64,000 bases of DNA from Companilactobacillus ginsenosidimutans (GTDB lineage Bacteria; Bacillota; Bacilli; Lactobacillales; Lactobacillaceae): NCBI RefSeq assembly GCF_001050475.1, contig NZ_CP012034.1, positions 744,001 to 808,000 of the forward strand, written 5' to 3'. Below the pieces are notes generated by a model, which searched no databases, was not told the origin of the DNA, and saw only the letters and a list, made by a program, of their open reading frames with translations. Below, piece by piece: positions 51,679-60,981 of this stretch (the first letter of the stretch is position 1; each line of letters opens with the position of its first letter). The translations under genes and the position numbers were made by a program.

Positions 51679-52344
51679 ATGAAAAGTTCTAAATATTTCC
51701 ATACTCTAAATATAATTTTAATAATAGTCTTTATACTCTGGTCAATTGCTGTTGCGATGCAGGCCAATTTCATAACTGTATTCGATAATCACTTCATCGG
51801 GTTAATTTATCATCACCACTACGGTATCTCAATGACATTGCTTCGAACCTTATCTGAAATTGGTGGAACAGTCTCAACAATTATAATTACGCTACTATTA
51901 CTGATTTTGTTCTCAATTAACAAATATTATTACGCAGCAATTTTTCTAGCAGCAAATAAAATAGTCGTTGTCATTATAAATACAATATTAAAAGACTTAA
52001 TTAGACGCCCTCGCCCTAGTCACCATCACTACATGTACGAAGGTAGTTTCAGTTATCCTAGTGGACATAGTTCGTCAGCATTAAGCCTTTATATACCATT
52101 ATTAATAATTGGATTTTTTATTTTCAAAAAGATTAGTACGAGAATTTTAATGTCGACAATCGCCATACTGTTAGTAATAATTATTGGTTACAGCCGTGTA
52201 TACCTTGGTGTCCACTATCCTAGCGACATCATGGGAGCATACTTACTGGCAGGAGCAACTTTGACAACACTTATCATCCTATTTAGAAGTAAGAATATTT
52301 TTGTTCTTGATTTCAAGGGCATTAAGAAGCAAAGCGATAATTAA
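51679..52344 (+). CDS. PAP2-family phosphatase
   Basis: A 221-residue membrane phosphatase. Motifs KDLIRRPRP (about 110-118), YPSGHSSSA (about 137-145), and SRVYLGVHYPSDI (about 183-195) are complete, and six helices fit the BcrC/PgpB type, which acts on undecaprenyl pyrophosphate or phosphatidylglycerol phosphate. Its end overlaps the end of the opposing MFS gene by 66 bases. AGAAAGG lies before ATG 51679. Confidence 0.9.
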   Translation: MKSSKYFHTLNIILIIVFILWSIAVAMQANFITVFDNHFIGLIYHHHYGISMTLLRTLSEIGGTVSTIIITLLLLILFSINKYYYAAIFLAANKIVVVIINTILKDLIRRPRPSHHHYMYEGSFSYPSGHSSSALSLYIPLLIIGFFIFKKISTRILMSTIAILLVIIIGYSRVYLGVHYPSDIMGAYLLAGATLTTLIILFRSKNIFVLDFKGIKKQSDN

Positions 52345-53757
52345 TAATACAGCTGAAGCAACATAAATATTATGCAAGCCTGAGAACAGAATTTGACGCA
52401 TCTTCGGCATCAATTCAACAGGCAACTGACTGGCGGTTTGAGGATCAATTAATTTGTTCATCATATCGACAGTTATTTTTTTGTTCTGAGCAGCACCGTT
52501 TGCTAAAGCAGTATTCAAAACAATCCCGTAGACAGAAACCATCATTGATTGACCGATAGTCCTCAGTAAAGTATTAAAACTGGTAGCAACACCAACATTT
52601 TCTGGTGGCACAACAGTTTGAGTAGTTACTGTAGTTGTGGTAATCGTCAATCCAAAACCAAGTCCAGCAACAGCAGCAAGCAACAGGAAGTATACAAATG
52701 AAGTTCCCACATTGGCAAATAATAAAGCTGCGTTAGCAATTGCTAAGAAAATCAAACTAATATAAATAATTCTATTTGGAGCATATTTTTTGAGCAATGA
52801 ACCTGCCCAGAATGACCCAAAAATCCAAATGATTGAACTTGGCGTAACAGCGAATCCACCCATTGATGGACTCAACCCCAAAATACCTTGCATCCAAGTT
52901 GGAATATAAGCCTCAAAACCAATCAAGAATCCACTAATTAATAATGCAATCATATTTTGAATAACAAAAGTTTTATTCTTAAATAAATTTAAAGGCAAAA
53001 TCGGATCATCAACTCTACGTTCAAAATGAATAAAGATAAATAACGAAATTACTGACACTGCAACCAAACCAATTGGAAGCCAGGCAGTAGTCGTACCGAT
53101 ATATTGTAATGCCAACATAATTGGCAACAAGACAAATACCAATAAAACTGTGCCGACATAGTCAATTTTGACCTTGCCGGTTTTTTCTTGCTTCTCTTCA
53201 AAGAATATCCAAACTAGTAGCATCGTGATAATACCAACGGGTAAATTGATCAAAAATACCCAATGCCAACTTAATTTTTCTACAATGAATCCACCTAATA
53301 GTGGTGCGATAACCGCTGCGACACCCCAGGCTGAACCGTTTAATCCTAAAATTTTTGCACGTTTGTCCAATGAATAGATGTCAGCAATAATAGTAAATGT
53401 CAAAGGCTGAATAGCACCAGAACCTAACCCTTGAACGACTCTGGCTAAAATTAAAGTTAACATTGAATTTGAGGCACTACATAAAACCGAACCAACAACG
53501 AACAATCCTAATCCAAATAGGAAGACTGGTTTTCTACCAACTAAATCTGAGAGTTTACCGTAAATTGGTGTTGAAACTGCAGTCATTAACAAATAAATTG
53601 AGAAGACCCAGTTCATTAAACTAACACCATGGAGACTTCCGATAATTGTTGGCATCGCTGTAGAAACGATGGTTCCCTCGATTGCTGTCATAAATGTTGC
53701 AATAAAAATTGCGATAGTCACGATAATTAAATGTGACTGTTTTTGCTTTTGTTCCAT
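52279..53757 (-). CDS. MFS drug exporter, DHA2 (EmrB/QacA) family
   Basis: A 492-residue protein with 14 helices. Motif A GKLSDLVGRKPVFLFG (loop 2-3), motif C-like GLGSGAIQPLTF, and the N-terminal MTAIEGTIVSTAMPTI (motif D1 of the 14-TM class) identify a proton-drug antiporter. There is no adjacent regulator. Its 3' end overlaps the converging PAP2 gene. GGGGG precedes ATG. Confidence 0.92.
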   Translation of the reverse strand: MEQKQKQSHLIIVTIAIFIATFMTAIEGTIVSTAMPTIIGSLHGVSLMNWVFSIYLLMTAVSTPIYGKLSDLVGRKPVFLFGLGLFVVGSVLCSASNSMLTLILARVVQGLGSGAIQPLTFTIIADIYSLDKRAKILGLNGSAWGVAAVIAPLLGGFIVEKLSWHWVFLINLPVGIITMLLVWIFFEEKQEKTGKVKIDYVGTVLLVFVLLPIMLALQYIGTTTAWLPIGLVAVSVISLFIFIHFERRVDDPILPLNLFKNKTFVIQNMIALLISGFLIGFEAYIPTWMQGILGLSPSMGGFAVTPSSIIWIFGSFWAGSLLKKYAPNRIIYISLIFLAIANAALLFANVGTSFVYFLLLAAVAGLGFGLTITTTTVTTQTVVPPENVGVATSFNTLLRTIGQSMMVSVYGIVLNTALANGAAQNKKITVDMMNKLIDPQTASQLPVELMPKMRQILFSGLHNIYVASAVLLIIALLLNALEIKNKNILTSK

Positions 53758-53767
53758 ATTTCCCCCA

Positions 53768-53812
53768 TAAAAAAAGACGTTCTTTAAAGTATTAACTTTA
53801 AAGAACGCCTCT
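53768..53812 (-). terminator. metK terminator
   Basis: On the minus strand CGTTCTTTAAAGTT and ACTTTAAAGAACG flank a short loop, followed by TCTTTTTTT. Confidence 0.92.
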
Positions 53813-53823
53813 GTTGTCGTTGA

Positions 53824-55029
53824 TTAGTCTTTAACTTTTGACAATGTTGATTTAATAGCATCAACCTTATCTAAATGTTCCCAAGGCAAATCAATATCTG
53901 TACGTCCGAAGTGGCCATAAGCCGCTGTTTGTTTGTAAATAGGTCTTTGTAGATCCAACATTTGAATGATACCTAGTGGTCTCAAATCGAAGTTCTTGTT
54001 GATACAATCAACAATTTGTTCCTCAGTGAATTCACTAGTTCCAAATGTATCTACGTGAATTGAAACTGGACGTGCTACACCGATTGCATAAGCAATTTGA
54101 ATTTCAGCTTTTTTAGCAATACCAGCTGCAACAAGGTTTTTTGCAATATATCTGGCAGCATAACTAGCTGAACGGTCAACTTTTGTAGCATCTTTACCAG
54201 AGAAAGCACCACCACCATGACGAGCAAAACCGCCATAGGTATCAACGATAACTTTTCTACCAGTAAGTCCTGAATCTCCTTCTGGTCCACCAATAACAAA
54301 TCGACCAGTTGGATTGATCAAGTATTTAGTGTTTTCATCAACCATGTTAGATGGAACCACTTCATCAATGACATATTTTTTAATGTCTTTTTGAACTTGT
54401 TCAAGTGTTGCTTCTTCTTTATGCTGAGTACTCAAAACAATGGTATCGATACGAACGGGTTTATCGTTCTCGTCGTATTCAACAGTTACTTGTGACTTTG
54501 CATCTGGCATCAAGTAATTGATAGTTCCATTCTTTCTCACTTCAGCGGTTTTACGCATAAGTTTGTGTGCTAAAGAAATTGGTAGTGGCATGAATTCTTT
54601 TGTCTCATCAGTCGCAAAACCAAAAACAAATCCTTGATCACCGGCACCAATTTGGTCCAATGGATCTGAATCTTTAGCTGATTCTCTTTTTTCAAGGGCA
54701 TCATCGACACCTTGTGCGATATCTGGAGATTGTTCGTCTAATGCAACTAAGACGGCACAACTACCACCATCGAAACCTGGATTTGAACCATCGTAACCAA
54801 TTTCCTTAATTGTGTTACGTACTACGCTTTGAATATCAACGTAAGCTGATGTTGAAATTTCACCAACTACGAGTACCAAACCAGTGGTAACGGTCGTCTC
54901 ACAGGCAACACGTGCGTCCTTATCTTGTTCCAAAAGTGCATCTAAGATTGAATCACTGATTTGGTCAGCAATTTTATCGGGATGTCCTTCTGAAACTGAT
55001 TCGGATGTAAATAAGTAATTCTTTGACAT
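53824..55029 (-). CDS. metK: S-adenosylmethionine synthetase
   Basis: A 401-residue enzyme making SAM from methionine and [23 protein letters not shown] at the N-terminus, [12 protein letters not shown] (near 125), and [17 protein letters not shown] (near 265) are the family signatures. Length is standard. It is under a SAM-sensing SMK box whose anti-SD includes its ribosome site. Confidence 0.98.
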   Translation of the reverse strand: MSKNYLFTSESVSEGHPDKIADQISDSILDALLEQDKDARVACETTVTTGLVLVVGEISTSAYVDIQSVVRNTIKEIGYDGSNPGFDGGSCAVLVALDEQSPDIAQGVDDALEKRESAKDSDPLDQIGAGDQGFVFGFATDETKEFMPLPISLAHKLMRKTAEVRKNGTINYLMPDAKSQVTVEYDENDKPVRIDTIVLSTQHKEEATLEQVQKDIKKYVIDEVVPSNMVDENTKYLINPTGRFVIGGPEGDSGLTGRKVIVDTYGGFARHGGGAFSGKDATKVDRSASYAARYIAKNLVAAGIAKKAEIQIAYAIGVARPVSIHVDTFGTSEFTEEQIVDCINKNFDLRPLGIIQMLDLQRPIYKQTAAYGHFGRTDIDLPWEHLDKVDAIKSTLSKVKD

Positions 55030-55034
55030 AATAA

Positions 55035-55100
55035 ACTTTCCACCTTTCGGTTACAGGGCCTCTCCTTTGTTAAACAAAAAAGGATCCCATCAGGAACCTT
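55035..55100 (-). promoter_or_regulatory. SMK-box (SAM-III) riboswitch of metK
   Basis: On the minus strand GGTTCCTGATGGGATCC, an intervening AT-rich loop, then GGCCCTGTAACCGAAAGGTGGAA matches the known SMK core (GUUCC..GGAU..CUUGUAACCGAAAGG.GGAA). The AAAGGTGG ribosome site pairs in the SAM-bound fold, so SAM would block metK translation. This class is typical of Lactobacillales. Confidence 0.9.
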
Positions 55101-55200
55101 TTACTAGACTACCACAAAAAAATAGTATTTTCATGTAAATATTAAATTGACGACTGTCTTTAAGTCAATTAGTATAAATCTATATGTAAAGGAGTTTCAC

Positions 55201-55875
55201 ATGGATCAGACTAGAAGCAAAAACCTAATAAAATCTTTGATAGAATTGATCAGTTTTCACATATTCGCTATCGGTTTTATTTTGACTCACAAATTACCAA
55301 ACAATCCTATTAACTACTATTTATTGGCAATGATAATCATGATTGTTCTATTCAAAGAATTCATATTGCCTCTCAAACCCAATATGAACTTCACAATCAC
55401 TTATTCAGTAATATTCATAATTATTTGTGCAGTTGGTTTTAAATCAATGAATGTCTTCGTTATGATTTTGGTTTTCTCACAACTAGCATTTCTCTTCGTA
55501 ACAAGATATATTCCACAGAAGTATGGTGTCGTAGCAATGGTGCTTCGCGATTTCGTAGTTCCAAGTTTTATCTCAATCGGAATTTTCTTTTACTACACCC
55601 ACTTCATCTCAATCAATTTCGTTGTTCCTCTACTTCTAGTTAATTTAACTGCGATAATGATTACCTATTTTGATGGTGAAATCACATCTTATGTTCAAAT
55701 AATTGTCGTCGCAATAGCTACAGTTATCTTATTCTTCTTGGGATATATAAATATTCTTTCGACAATCGCTATTATTGCTTATGCACTAGCAATGGTGCTT
55801 CTAAAAATCTTTGATAAATTTTCTGCAGACGACGTAGTTAATCGTTGTATTGGAAATGTACTTCTTATAATTTAA
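55201..55875 (+). CDS. Membrane protein, unknown function
   Basis: A 224-residue protein with about seven hydrophobic helices and a short cytosolic start (MDQTRSKNLIKSL). No motif is recognised. The start at 55201 is chosen because AAAGGAG is six bases upstream; a frame extending to 55147 has no ribosome site. It is followed by a bidirectional terminator. Confidence 0.68.
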   Translation: MDQTRSKNLIKSLIELISFHIFAIGFILTHKLPNNPINYYLLAMIIMIVLFKEFILPLKPNMNFTITYSVIFIIICAVGFKSMNVFVMILVFSQLAFLFVTRYIPQKYGVVAMVLRDFVVPSFISIGIFFYYTHFISINFVVPLLLVNLTAIMITYFDGEITSYVQIIVVAIATVILFFLGYINILSTIAIIAYALAMVLLKIFDKFSADDVVNRCIGNVLLII

Positions 55876-55884
55876 ATCAAACCA

Positions 55885-55923
55885 CAAAAAAAGCTAAATG
55901 TCAGATGACATTTAGCTTTTTAA
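55885..55923. terminator. Bidirectional terminator
   Basis: AAAGCTAAATGTCA and TGACATTTAGCTTT are perfectly complementary, with A and T runs on both sides. Shared by the membrane-protein gene and the opposing tRNAs. Confidence 0.92.
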
Positions 55924-55936
55924 GTATTCTATTTAG

Positions 55937-56009
55937 TGGAGGATACAGGGATCGAACCTGTGACCTCCTGCTTGTAAGGCAGATGCTCTCCCAGCTGAGC
56001 TAATCCTCC
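55937..56009 (-). tRNA. tRNA-Val (TAC)
   Basis: Minus-strand cloverleaf GGAGGATTAGCTCAGCTGGG at the 5' end, anticodon loop CTTACAA (TAC), T-loop GGTTCGATCC, and closing ATCCTCC plus A. CCA is not encoded. Confidence 0.96.
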
Positions 56010-56015
56010 AAATAG

Positions 56016-56087
56016 TGACCCGTACGGGATTTGAACCCATGTTACCGCCGTGAAAGGGCGGTGTCTTAACCACTTGACCAACGGGTC
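56016..56087 (-). tRNA. tRNA-Glu (TTC)
   Basis: Minus-strand acceptor GACCCGT with ACGGGTC, anticodon loop CTTTCAC (TTC), T-loop GGTTCAAATCC. It lies six bases upstream of tRNA-Val, so the two are transcribed together. Confidence 0.96.
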
Positions 56088-56189
56088 ATTTGCTTTCTTT
56101 CGTAAGCACAAAGAGTATTATATATTAAGTATATAATTCAACGCAAGCAATTTTTACTATATTATCAAAAAAAGTTAGGAGTTTTTCAT

Positions 56190-56828
56190 TTGAGCTATTC
56201 AATCACTGAAACCAATAAGTTTTTTGAGTCTAAATCAACCACAGAAATCGCAGAAGAAATGTTAGGTCACATCCTAACATATGATTCACCACAAGGAAAA
56301 CTTTCTGGCATAATCGTTGAAACAGAGGCATACTTGGGACCTGATGACATGGCTGCCCACAGCTACGGTGGACGCCACTCAGCTGCAAACGACCCACTCT
56401 ACCAACAAGGTGGCACAATTTATATTTATTCTATTCATAGTTGGCTCGATATGGATATAAGTATACAAAAGTCTGGAATCCCCAATGGTGTATTGATTCG
56501 AGGAGTGGAACCATTGACTGGAAAAGATATTATGGATGAAAACCGTAAAAAAACTGGTTTCGATACTACTAATGGCCCAGCAAAATGGATCAGAGCTTTT
56601 GGCATCATGGATAAAACTTTTTCTGGAACAATGCTTAACGCTGGAAAATTCCAATTTGAATTAAAAAAGTCCAAAACACCTAATCATGTTTTGGCTACTC
56701 CAAGAATCGGAGTGCCTAACAAAGGTGAATGGACTGATAAAAAAATGCGTTTTATTGTTGAAGGAAATCCTTACGTTTCTAAAATGTACAAACGTGATAT
56801 GAATCTTGACTCATTTGGTTGGAAATAA
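56190..56828 (+). CDS. DNA-3-methyladenine glycosylase (AAG/MPG family)
   Basis: A 212-residue base-excision repair enzyme that removes alkylated purines. IVETEAYLGPDDMAAHSYGGR (near 43-60) carries the catalytic Glu and family signature, and GVLIRGVEP (near 100) is typical. It starts with TTG after AGGAG. Its end abuts the convergent P-type ATPase gene with no gap. Confidence 0.9.
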   Translation: MSYSITETNKFFESKSTTEIAEEMLGHILTYDSPQGKLSGIIVETEAYLGPDDMAAHSYGGRHSAANDPLYQQGGTIYIYSIHSWLDMDISIQKSGIPNGVLIRGVEPLTGKDIMDENRKKTGFDTTNGPAKWIRAFGIMDKTFSGTMLNAGKFQFELKKSKTPNHVLATPRIGVPNKGEWTDKKMRFIVEGNPYVSKMYKRDMNLDSFGWK

Positions 56829-58628
56829 CTACAATTTGTCACTTTTAGCACGTAACGCATACAAAATTGTTACAGTATCAACTACTTCTTGAAGCATGGC
56901 ACCAATTATTGTTGGAATTAATCCAAAACCAGCAACAATCATCAAAATAATACATATTAAAATACCAATCATAACAGCTTGCTTAGCAACTCTGAGAGTG
57001 TCGTCAGAAATTTTGGCGACATCCCCTACTTTACTAAGATCATCTTTTAGAACAACAGCATCAGCAGATTCACTAGCAGCGTTAGCACCTTTGTAACCCA
57101 TTGCGATACCGACATCTGCTAAAGCCAATGCTGGTGCATCATTAACACCATCCCCAACCATAATTGTTGGATGATAATCTTTTGGTAAATTTTGAATTAT
57201 TTTAACTTTGTCAGCAGGCAAGCTTGAGGGATATGCTTTAGTAATTCCTACTTGTGAGGCGACCGCATCGGTTGTCTCTTTTTTGTCTCCAGAAATCATT
57301 AAAATATTTTTGAATCCAAAAGTTTTAAGACGTGAAATAGTCTCTTTTGCCTCAGGACGTATTTGGTCAACTAGTGTGTAAACACCGGCATATTTGCCAT
57401 CAACAGATACATAAACTGTTGAACTATTAATTTTTTCGACATTATCTTTCGTAACAAATTCTGGGTTACCAACTCTTATTTCGTGATTATCAATAATTCC
57501 CTTGATACCTTCTGCGGTAACCTCTTGGGCATTTTCAACATCTTTCATTCGAATATTTCTATTAACAGCAAAATCAACAATAGTTTGCGCCATAACATGG
57601 CTAGAGCTTTGTTCCAATGATGCAGCATATGCATAAACATCTTCTGGTTTAAAACCATCAGCTGTCTTTACATTTTGAACAACTAATTTACCACGAGTGA
57701 TGGTACCAGTTTTATCAAATGCCATAGTCTTTGCAGCAGAAATTTTTTCTAAAGCTGTACCGGATTTTACGATGATTCCGTTACGAGAACTTCTACTCAT
57801 ACCGGATACGAATGCAATTGGAGCTGCCAATATTAGAGGACATGGTGAGGCAACGACTAAAACCTGTGCAATTCTAATCGGATCCTTAGAAATATACCAT
57901 GCAAGTCCAGCAATAATATAAGCAATAATCGTGAACGGAACTGCATACCTGTCCGCCAAACGCACAAAGTGTGCTGGATGCGATTCGGACTCCTTAACTA
58001 ATTTTACAATAGCTTGATATTCACTTTCAGAAGCCACTTTCTCAGCCTTCATCTGAAATGGAAATTCGCCATTGATTGATCCTGACATAACATGTGAACC
58101 TTCAGAGACATCAACTGGAACTGACTCACCAGTTAATGATGACTCATCAACATTTGATTTCCCCTCAAAAACAACTCCATCAACAGGGACTTGCTCTTTA
58201 GGTCTGATCAAAAGGTCATCCCCAACTTTTACTTCATCAATGTCTATATCTTGAACGTTCTCACCCTTCATGACATGAGCTTTAGAGGGAGAATTATCGA
58301 GTAAAGACTTCAATTCACTCTTTGCCTTATTCGCAGCATATTCTTCAAGAGTATCGCCACCTGTAAGCATGAGTAGGACAATCCATCCAGCCCAATATTC
58401 GCCTAAGGCAATAGTTGCAACAATCGCAGTAATGGCCAATAAATCAACACCAAAATTACCTGATCGTAAAACCTTAATCATATCGACAAACATAATCAGA
58501 GCTAAAATTGTTCCAAGAACACTGATAATTAACTGTGCAGCAAACGCCTGATGAAATGCGAATTGCAGAATAAATGCAATAACACCAATTGTTAGCGTAC
58601 CGTATAACTTTATCTTATTTGAGTTCAT
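56829..58628 (-). CDS. P1B-type metal-transporting ATPase
   Basis: A 599-residue ATPase. It lacks N-terminal metal-binding domains; membrane helices flank an actuator TGES, then VVASPCPLILAAP (SPC in place of the usual CPC), DKTGT (phospho-Asp), GDGVNDAPA, and a final helix pair. The SPC motif is known in cobalt/zinc-type and related P1B pumps, so the ion is uncertain. Start at 58628 (MNSNKIK) follows AAGGGGGTG; a longer frame is not favoured. Confidence 0.9.
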   Translation of the reverse strand: MNSNKIKLYGTLTIGVIAFILQFAFHQAFAAQLIISVLGTILALIMFVDMIKVLRSGNFGVDLLAITAIVATIALGEYWAGWIVLLMLTGGDTLEEYAANKAKSELKSLLDNSPSKAHVMKGENVQDIDIDEVKVGDDLLIRPKEQVPVDGVVFEGKSNVDESSLTGESVPVDVSEGSHVMSGSINGEFPFQMKAEKVASESEYQAIVKLVKESESHPAHFVRLADRYAVPFTIIAYIIAGLAWYISKDPIRIAQVLVVASPCPLILAAPIAFVSGMSRSSRNGIIVKSGTALEKISAAKTMAFDKTGTITRGKLVVQNVKTADGFKPEDVYAYAASLEQSSSHVMAQTIVDFAVNRNIRMKDVENAQEVTAEGIKGIIDNHEIRVGNPEFVTKDNVEKINSSTVYVSVDGKYAGVYTLVDQIRPEAKETISRLKTFGFKNILMISGDKKETTDAVASQVGITKAYPSSLPADKVKIIQNLPKDYHPTIMVGDGVNDAPALALADVGIAMGYKGANAASESADAVVLKDDLSKVGDVAKISDDTLRVAKQAVMIGILICIILMIVAGFGLIPTIIGAMLQEVVDTVTILYALRAKSDKL

Positions 58629-58718
58629 ACGACACACCCCCTTACAAGTTAAGATTATCACAATAGTCATTTTTTTAAATAGACTTAATACAAATTGAGA
58701 TTTTTTTAGTAATTATCC

Positions 58719-59429
58719 TTATTTATAATCCTCAATTTCAGAAGGATTTTTACTAGGGACTAATCTCTTCATTTGAGAATCAGCAACATAAACGCCCTTC
58801 TCATTCAATGAGTAAGTAATCAAATGTGTGGGGTAATCAAGAATCATATCTGACTTAATACCAAATTCAGGATCCATTTCATTCAACTTGACCGCTGCTT
58901 TTTGATACATTTTTTCAGCAACCTGCATTGCTATATCTTCATCACTAAAAATAAATCCAACCGTGCCAACACCTTGAACCCGATAAACTTTTTTCACCGA
59001 GCGATTAGCCATAGCATTTTTAGTCTTCAAATAATCATCATGTCCGACACTAGGCAAGCCTTCAACAATAGCCACCATCAATTGTTCACCAACCAATTTA
59101 GTAGCTTCGTCATATTTAGATTTCAAAATTTGTTCAAGATTCTTTTTAAAGTTATCCAAAGTAGCTTGATCCTTAAAAGTAATCAAATAATCATCAAACC
59201 ATTCATTCAAACCCAAAGATTTCATAGGGACTGTCATAGAATCCGAAACCATACCCTTAAAACGCTCGTCTTCAACGGCATCATATTCCTTACGAAAAGT
59301 CTCATAACCCTTCTCAGTTTCCATAACACCAAAAGTAAATTCCAAATCCATAGCCATATAAGGATCCATTTGATTGTCTTTAGAAATATCATCAACAACT
59401 TGCACACCAAAATACTCAGATTTAGTCAT
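58719..59429 (-). CDS. Conserved hypothetical protein, 236 residues
   Basis: A soluble protein of 236 residues, acidic and helical, with no recognised motif. Distinct segments are YFGVQVVDDIS, LEQILKSKYDEATK and VYRVQGVGTVGFIFSDEDIA. Start MTKSEYFGV at 59429 has GAGG six bases upstream. It stands between the ATPase and the palindromic repeat, apparently monocistronic. Confidence 0.7.
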   Translation of the reverse strand: MTKSEYFGVQVVDDISKDNQMDPYMAMDLEFTFGVMETEKGYETFRKEYDAVEDERFKGMVSDSMTVPMKSLGLNEWFDDYLITFKDQATLDNFKKNLEQILKSKYDEATKLVGEQLMVAIVEGLPSVGHDDYLKTKNAMANRSVKKVYRVQGVGTVGFIFSDEDIAMQVAEKMYQKAAVKLNEMDPEFGIKSDMILDYPTHLITYSLNEKGVYVADSQMKRLVPSKNPSEIEDYK

Positions 59430-59518
59430 AAATAACCTCACATAAAATTATTTTTATTCATTAACATAATTCCATTATACCAATCTTAAAACCCAGACAA
59501 GCCAAAAATGGCTCAAAA

Positions 59519-59560
59519 TAAAAAATGACCAAAAACAAAAGTTTTCAGTCATTTTTTTAT
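59519..59560. terminator. Terminator-like hairpin
   Basis: AATGACCAAAAAC and GTTTTCAGTCATT pair with two mismatches, followed by TTTTT. Confidence 0.55.
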
Positions 59561-59702
59561 GAGTTTATAAACAAATTTACACAATTAATGTTTGATCTCA
59601 TTTTTCAACGTCCATACTGCAAGACGTCATCAACATAAAACATGAGACACTAAAAAGTATCCATATAAATCAAACTAATTTTTCATATTACACAAGACTA
59701 GA

Positions 59703-59869
59703 TGGAGGAAGAAAATCGATTTGGGCTAAATGGCTAAATTATTCTTAGTCGAGCGAACTTCTCGACTTAGAATAAGGTGCAGTTTGAAGACTTTTCGTAC
59801 TGTGGAAAGGCTTCAAATGCGCCAGCCATGTTCCAGCCCAAAAATCGATTTTCTTCCGGAATCGGAAGC
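59703..59869. repeat. Long palindromic element, copy 3
   Basis: GGAAGAAAATCGATTTGGGC (59707-59726) pairs with GCCCAAAAATCGATTTTCTTCC (59836-59857, one mismatch). Inside are CTTAGTCGAG..CTCGACTTAG and TTTGAAGACTTTTCG..GGAAAGGCTTCAAA. CCGGAATCGG follows the 3' arm, and the element ends at the asd stop codon. The first inner hairpin matches copy 1; the second matches copy 2. Confidence 0.78.
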
Positions 59870-60934
59870 CTAGTTCACATGAACCAAATCATCCTTAACC
59901 AAATGCTCGGCAATCTGAACAGTATTCCAAGCAGCACCCTTCAAAAGATTGTCAGAAACAACCCAAAGATTAAATGCACCCTTGTTTTCCAAATCAGGAC
60001 GAATACGACCAACGAAAGTTTCACGCTTACCAGTAGCATTAATTGGTTGTGGATATACTTGATGCTCAGGATCATCTTCCAAAACAGCACCTGGGAAATT
60101 CTTAACAGCTTCACGAATTTTTTCAACAGAAGCTGCGTCATGATCAACGGTATCGATCCAAATTGATTCACCATGACTAATTGGAACAGGAACACGGACA
60201 CAAGTAGCAGTTACTTTGATATCAGTTGAATCCATGTCGTCTAGCATAATCTTCTTTGTTTCATGAATCATCTTCCACTCTTCATGTGAGTACAAGTTAT
60301 CTTCCAAAACGTCAATTTGTGGTAACAAGTTAAATGCTAGTGGATAGTGTTTCTTATCACCCTTTGTAGGGAAGATGTCAGCTTTCATTTCCTTGCCATC
60401 AAGAAAATCTTGTGCTTCTTGCTTCAATTCGTTCAAGGCTGATTGACCAGCACCTGAAGCAGCCTGATAAGTTGAAACGATAATTTGCTTCAAACCAAAT
60501 TCCTTACGGATTGGTTCCAAGGCAACCATCATTTGAATTGTTGAACAGTTAGGATTAGCGATAATACCATGATGGTTATAGAGAGCTTTCTCGTTAACTT
60601 CAGGCACTACCAATGGAACATCTGGATCCATTCTGAAAGCACTAGTGTTATCAACACATACAGCACCACGTTTCACAGCTTCTGGAAGAAGTTTCTTTGA
60701 AACCCCACCACCAGCAGATGCTAAAACGATATCCACTCCTTCAAATGATTCTGGCTTAGCTTCTTCAACTGTTACATCTTGACCTTTAAATTGTAATGTC
60801 TTACCAGCTGAACGACTTGAAGCTAATAATCTTACCTTTGAAACTGGAATTGTTGATTGTTCCAATTGTTGTATTAAACGTGTACCTACGGCACCTGTAG
60901 CACCTAAAATTGCGACCTCAAAACCTTCACTCAT
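59870..60934 (-). CDS. asd: Aspartate-semialdehyde dehydrogenase
   Basis: A 354-residue NADP-dependent enzyme reducing aspartyl phosphate to the semialdehyde, the branch point for lysine/DAP, threonine and methionine. [13 protein letters not shown] (Rossmann loop), [10 protein letters not shown] (catalytic Cys near 131), and a late HGES are visible. Length is normal. It follows three aminotransferases on the same strand, 47 bases after the nearest, so the cluster may form one transcript. Confidence 0.96.
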   Translation of the reverse strand: MSEGFEVAILGATGAVGTRLIQQLEQSTIPVSKVRLLASSRSAGKTLQFKGQDVTVEEAKPESFEGVDIVLASAGGGVSKKLLPEAVKRGAVCVDNTSAFRMDPDVPLVVPEVNEKALYNHHGIIANPNCSTIQMMVALEPIRKEFGLKQIIVSTYQAASGAGQSALNELKQEAQDFLDGKEMKADIFPTKGDKKHYPLAFNLLPQIDVLEDNLYSHEEWKMIHETKKIMLDDMDSTDIKVTATCVRVPVPISHGESIWIDTVDHDAASVEKIREAVKNFPGAVLEDDPEHQVYPQPINATGKRETFVGRIRPDLENKGAFNLWVVSDNLLKGAAWNTVQIAEHLVKDDLVHVN

Positions 60935-60981
60935 ATTATTTCATCCCTTATTTTATTTAAAAACCAATGTGGTATTTATTT

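Noticed and set aside
55929..56111. Minus-strand frame of 60 codons
   Set aside because: It is a translation of tRNA-Val and tRNA-Glu.
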